Part shown: in pieces, positions 7,809-8,251 of the stretch
Numbering within the stretch: position 1 is the stretch's first letter
Layout of the letters: each line of letters opens with the position of its first letter
The notes under the pieces: model-generated
The model's database searches: none
The model's input: only the letters and a program-made list of their open reading frames with translations
Told to the model about the DNA's origin: nothing
From: Bacteroidales bacterium
Lineage (GTDB): Bacteria; Bacteroidota; Bacteroidia; Bacteroidales; UBA7960
DNA length: 8,251 nucleotides
Reading direction: 5' to 3'
NCBI GenBank assembly: GCA_007130545.1
Contig: SLSG01000291.1
Location: forward strand, 1 to 8,251
Made by a program: the position numbers and the translations under genes

Positions 7809-7844
7809 TGGGTATAACCGTCGAAAACCAATTTTGTTCAATGA

Positions 7845-7963
7845 ATGGGTGTTGGTTTTTGGCTGTTGGTTGTTGGTTGTTGGTTGTTGGTTTTTGGCTC
7901 TTGGTTTTTGGCTCTTGGTTGTTGGTTGTTGGTTGTTGGTTTTTGGCTATTGGCTCTTGGCTA
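7845..7963. repeat. Heptamer array A2: 16 TTGG-type units plus one degenerate
   Basis: Second copy of the TTGG half: a degenerate unit ATGGGTG (7845-7851), then 16 perfect-register units (7852-7963). Triplets are TTG, TTT, CTG, CTC and CTA, again always with T in the middle. The last three units (CTA, CTC, CTA) are the same as in A1, but the order further out differs, so the module is not a simple recent duplicate of A1. Confidence -1.
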
Positions 7964-8180
7964 AAGTCCAAAGTCCAATGTCCAATACCCAATGTCCAAA
8001 GTCCAAAATCCAAAGTCCAAAGTCCAAAGTCCAAAGTCCAAAGTCCAATACCCAATGTCCAAAGTCCAATGTCCAAAGTCCAAAGTCCAAAGTCCAATAC
8101 CCAATGTCCAAAGTCCAATACCCAATGTCCAATACCCAATGTCCAATACCCAATGTCCAATACCCAATGTCCAATACTCC
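7964..8180. repeat. Heptamer array B2: 30 CCAA-type units plus one degenerate
   Basis: Thirty units in exact 7-bp phase (7964-8173), then a decayed ATACTCC (8174-8180). Units are AAGTCCA, ATGTCCA, ATACCCA and a single AAATCCA (8006-8012). There is internal order: five AAGTCCA in a row at 8013-8047, and an alternating 14-bp dimer (ATACCCA then ATGTCCA) repeated four times at 8118-8173. The inner part is complementary in register to A2; the outer 13 or so units have no A partner. It also opens long reading frames on both strands that I do not regard as genes. Confidence -1.
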
Positions 8181-8189
8181 GGAAAATAA

Positions 8190-8197
8190 TATATTTG
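8190..8197 (+). promoter_or_regulatory. Possible Bacteroidota -7 promoter element
   Basis: TATATTTG matches TAnnTTTG exactly and lies 36 bases before an ATG at 8233, a normal leader length. It is in the AT-rich unique sequence just outside array B2. The -33 element would fall in the array's last units, where no TTTG is present, which weakens the call. Confidence -1.
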
Positions 8198-8232
8198 CGG
8201 ATGAATTAATTACTCACACTTAACGCACGATC

Positions 8233-8251
8233 ATGGTTTTCAAAAAGTTTA
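8233..8251 (+). CDS. Possible start of a divergent gene, runs off the right edge
   Basis: ATG at 8233 begins MVFKKF and stays open to the end of the window (only six codons). Support is limited to the promoter-like element at 8190-8197, the AT-rich leader with no upstream ATG in the same frame close by, and the K/F-rich start common for membrane or exported proteins. The product cannot be named. If real, it is transcribed away from the efflux operon, and the heptamer array would be the shared intergenic region of two divergent genes. Confidence -1.

Noticed and set aside
7595..8180. CRISPR array
   Set aside because: Period is 7 bp, there are no 28-37 bp repeats with unique spacers, and no cas genes are present.
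7534..8223. Long open frames on both strands through the array (W/L/G-rich such as WTLDFG repeats, P/K/S/Q-rich, and N/Q/P-rich)
   Set aside because: They result from 7-bp units that contain no stop in most frames; 21 bp equals seven codons, so every frame repeats a heptapeptide. Several overlapping frames are open equally, with no ribosome-binding context and no domain. Any such protein prediction is an artefact.

Overview
The window looks like chromosomal DNA of a Bacteroidota bacterium, probably of the Bacteroidales/Marinilabiliales type. This is an inference from gene content and order, from AT-rich gene leaders without a clear Shine-Dalgarno (for example AAATTAAATAAAT before the start at 5526), and from a TAnnTTTG-type promoter element at 8190-8197. 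There is no rRNA, tRNA, transposase or CRISPR array.

Layout. 1-668 (minus): 5' two-fifths of an ATP-dependent phosphoenolpyruvate carboxykinase (pckA), running off the left edge. 669-809: an intergenic gap with A/T homopolymer runs. 810-7595 (minus): a four-gene tripartite efflux operon transcribed right to left, in the order TetR-family regulator, TolC-like outer-membrane channel, lipoprotein periplasmic adaptor, RND inner-membrane pump. The gaps are only 26, 33 and 37 bases, so the genes are very likely co-transcribed. The regulator would control a proton-driven pump that captures amphiphilic compounds in the inner membrane or periplasm and expels them through the outer membrane. The pump is long (1153 aa), carries an extra two-helix hydrophobic block between TM6 and TM7, and has N at two positions where AcrB has relay residues D408 and K940. 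The adaptor has an unusual N-terminal coiled coil directly after its lipid anchor.

7595-8180: the most striking part of the window. It is a 586-bp non-coding region built from at least 72 heptamers kept in 7-bp register within each module. There are two modules in the same orientation. Each has a left half of TTGG+triplet units followed by a right half of CCAA+triplet units, meeting at an identical 29-bp junction. The halves are complementary in phase, so each module can fold into a long periodic hairpin. The first module ends on the start codon of the TetR gene, so the array occupies the place where the operon's leader or promoter should be. The modules are separated by a 64-bp unique island with a 7-bp inverted repeat. 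The array leaves several reading frames open over long distances; the resulting W/L/G-rich or P/K/S/Q-rich proteins are not real genes.

8181-8251: unique AT-rich DNA with a plausible plus-strand promoter element and the possible first codons of a divergent gene that runs off the right edge.
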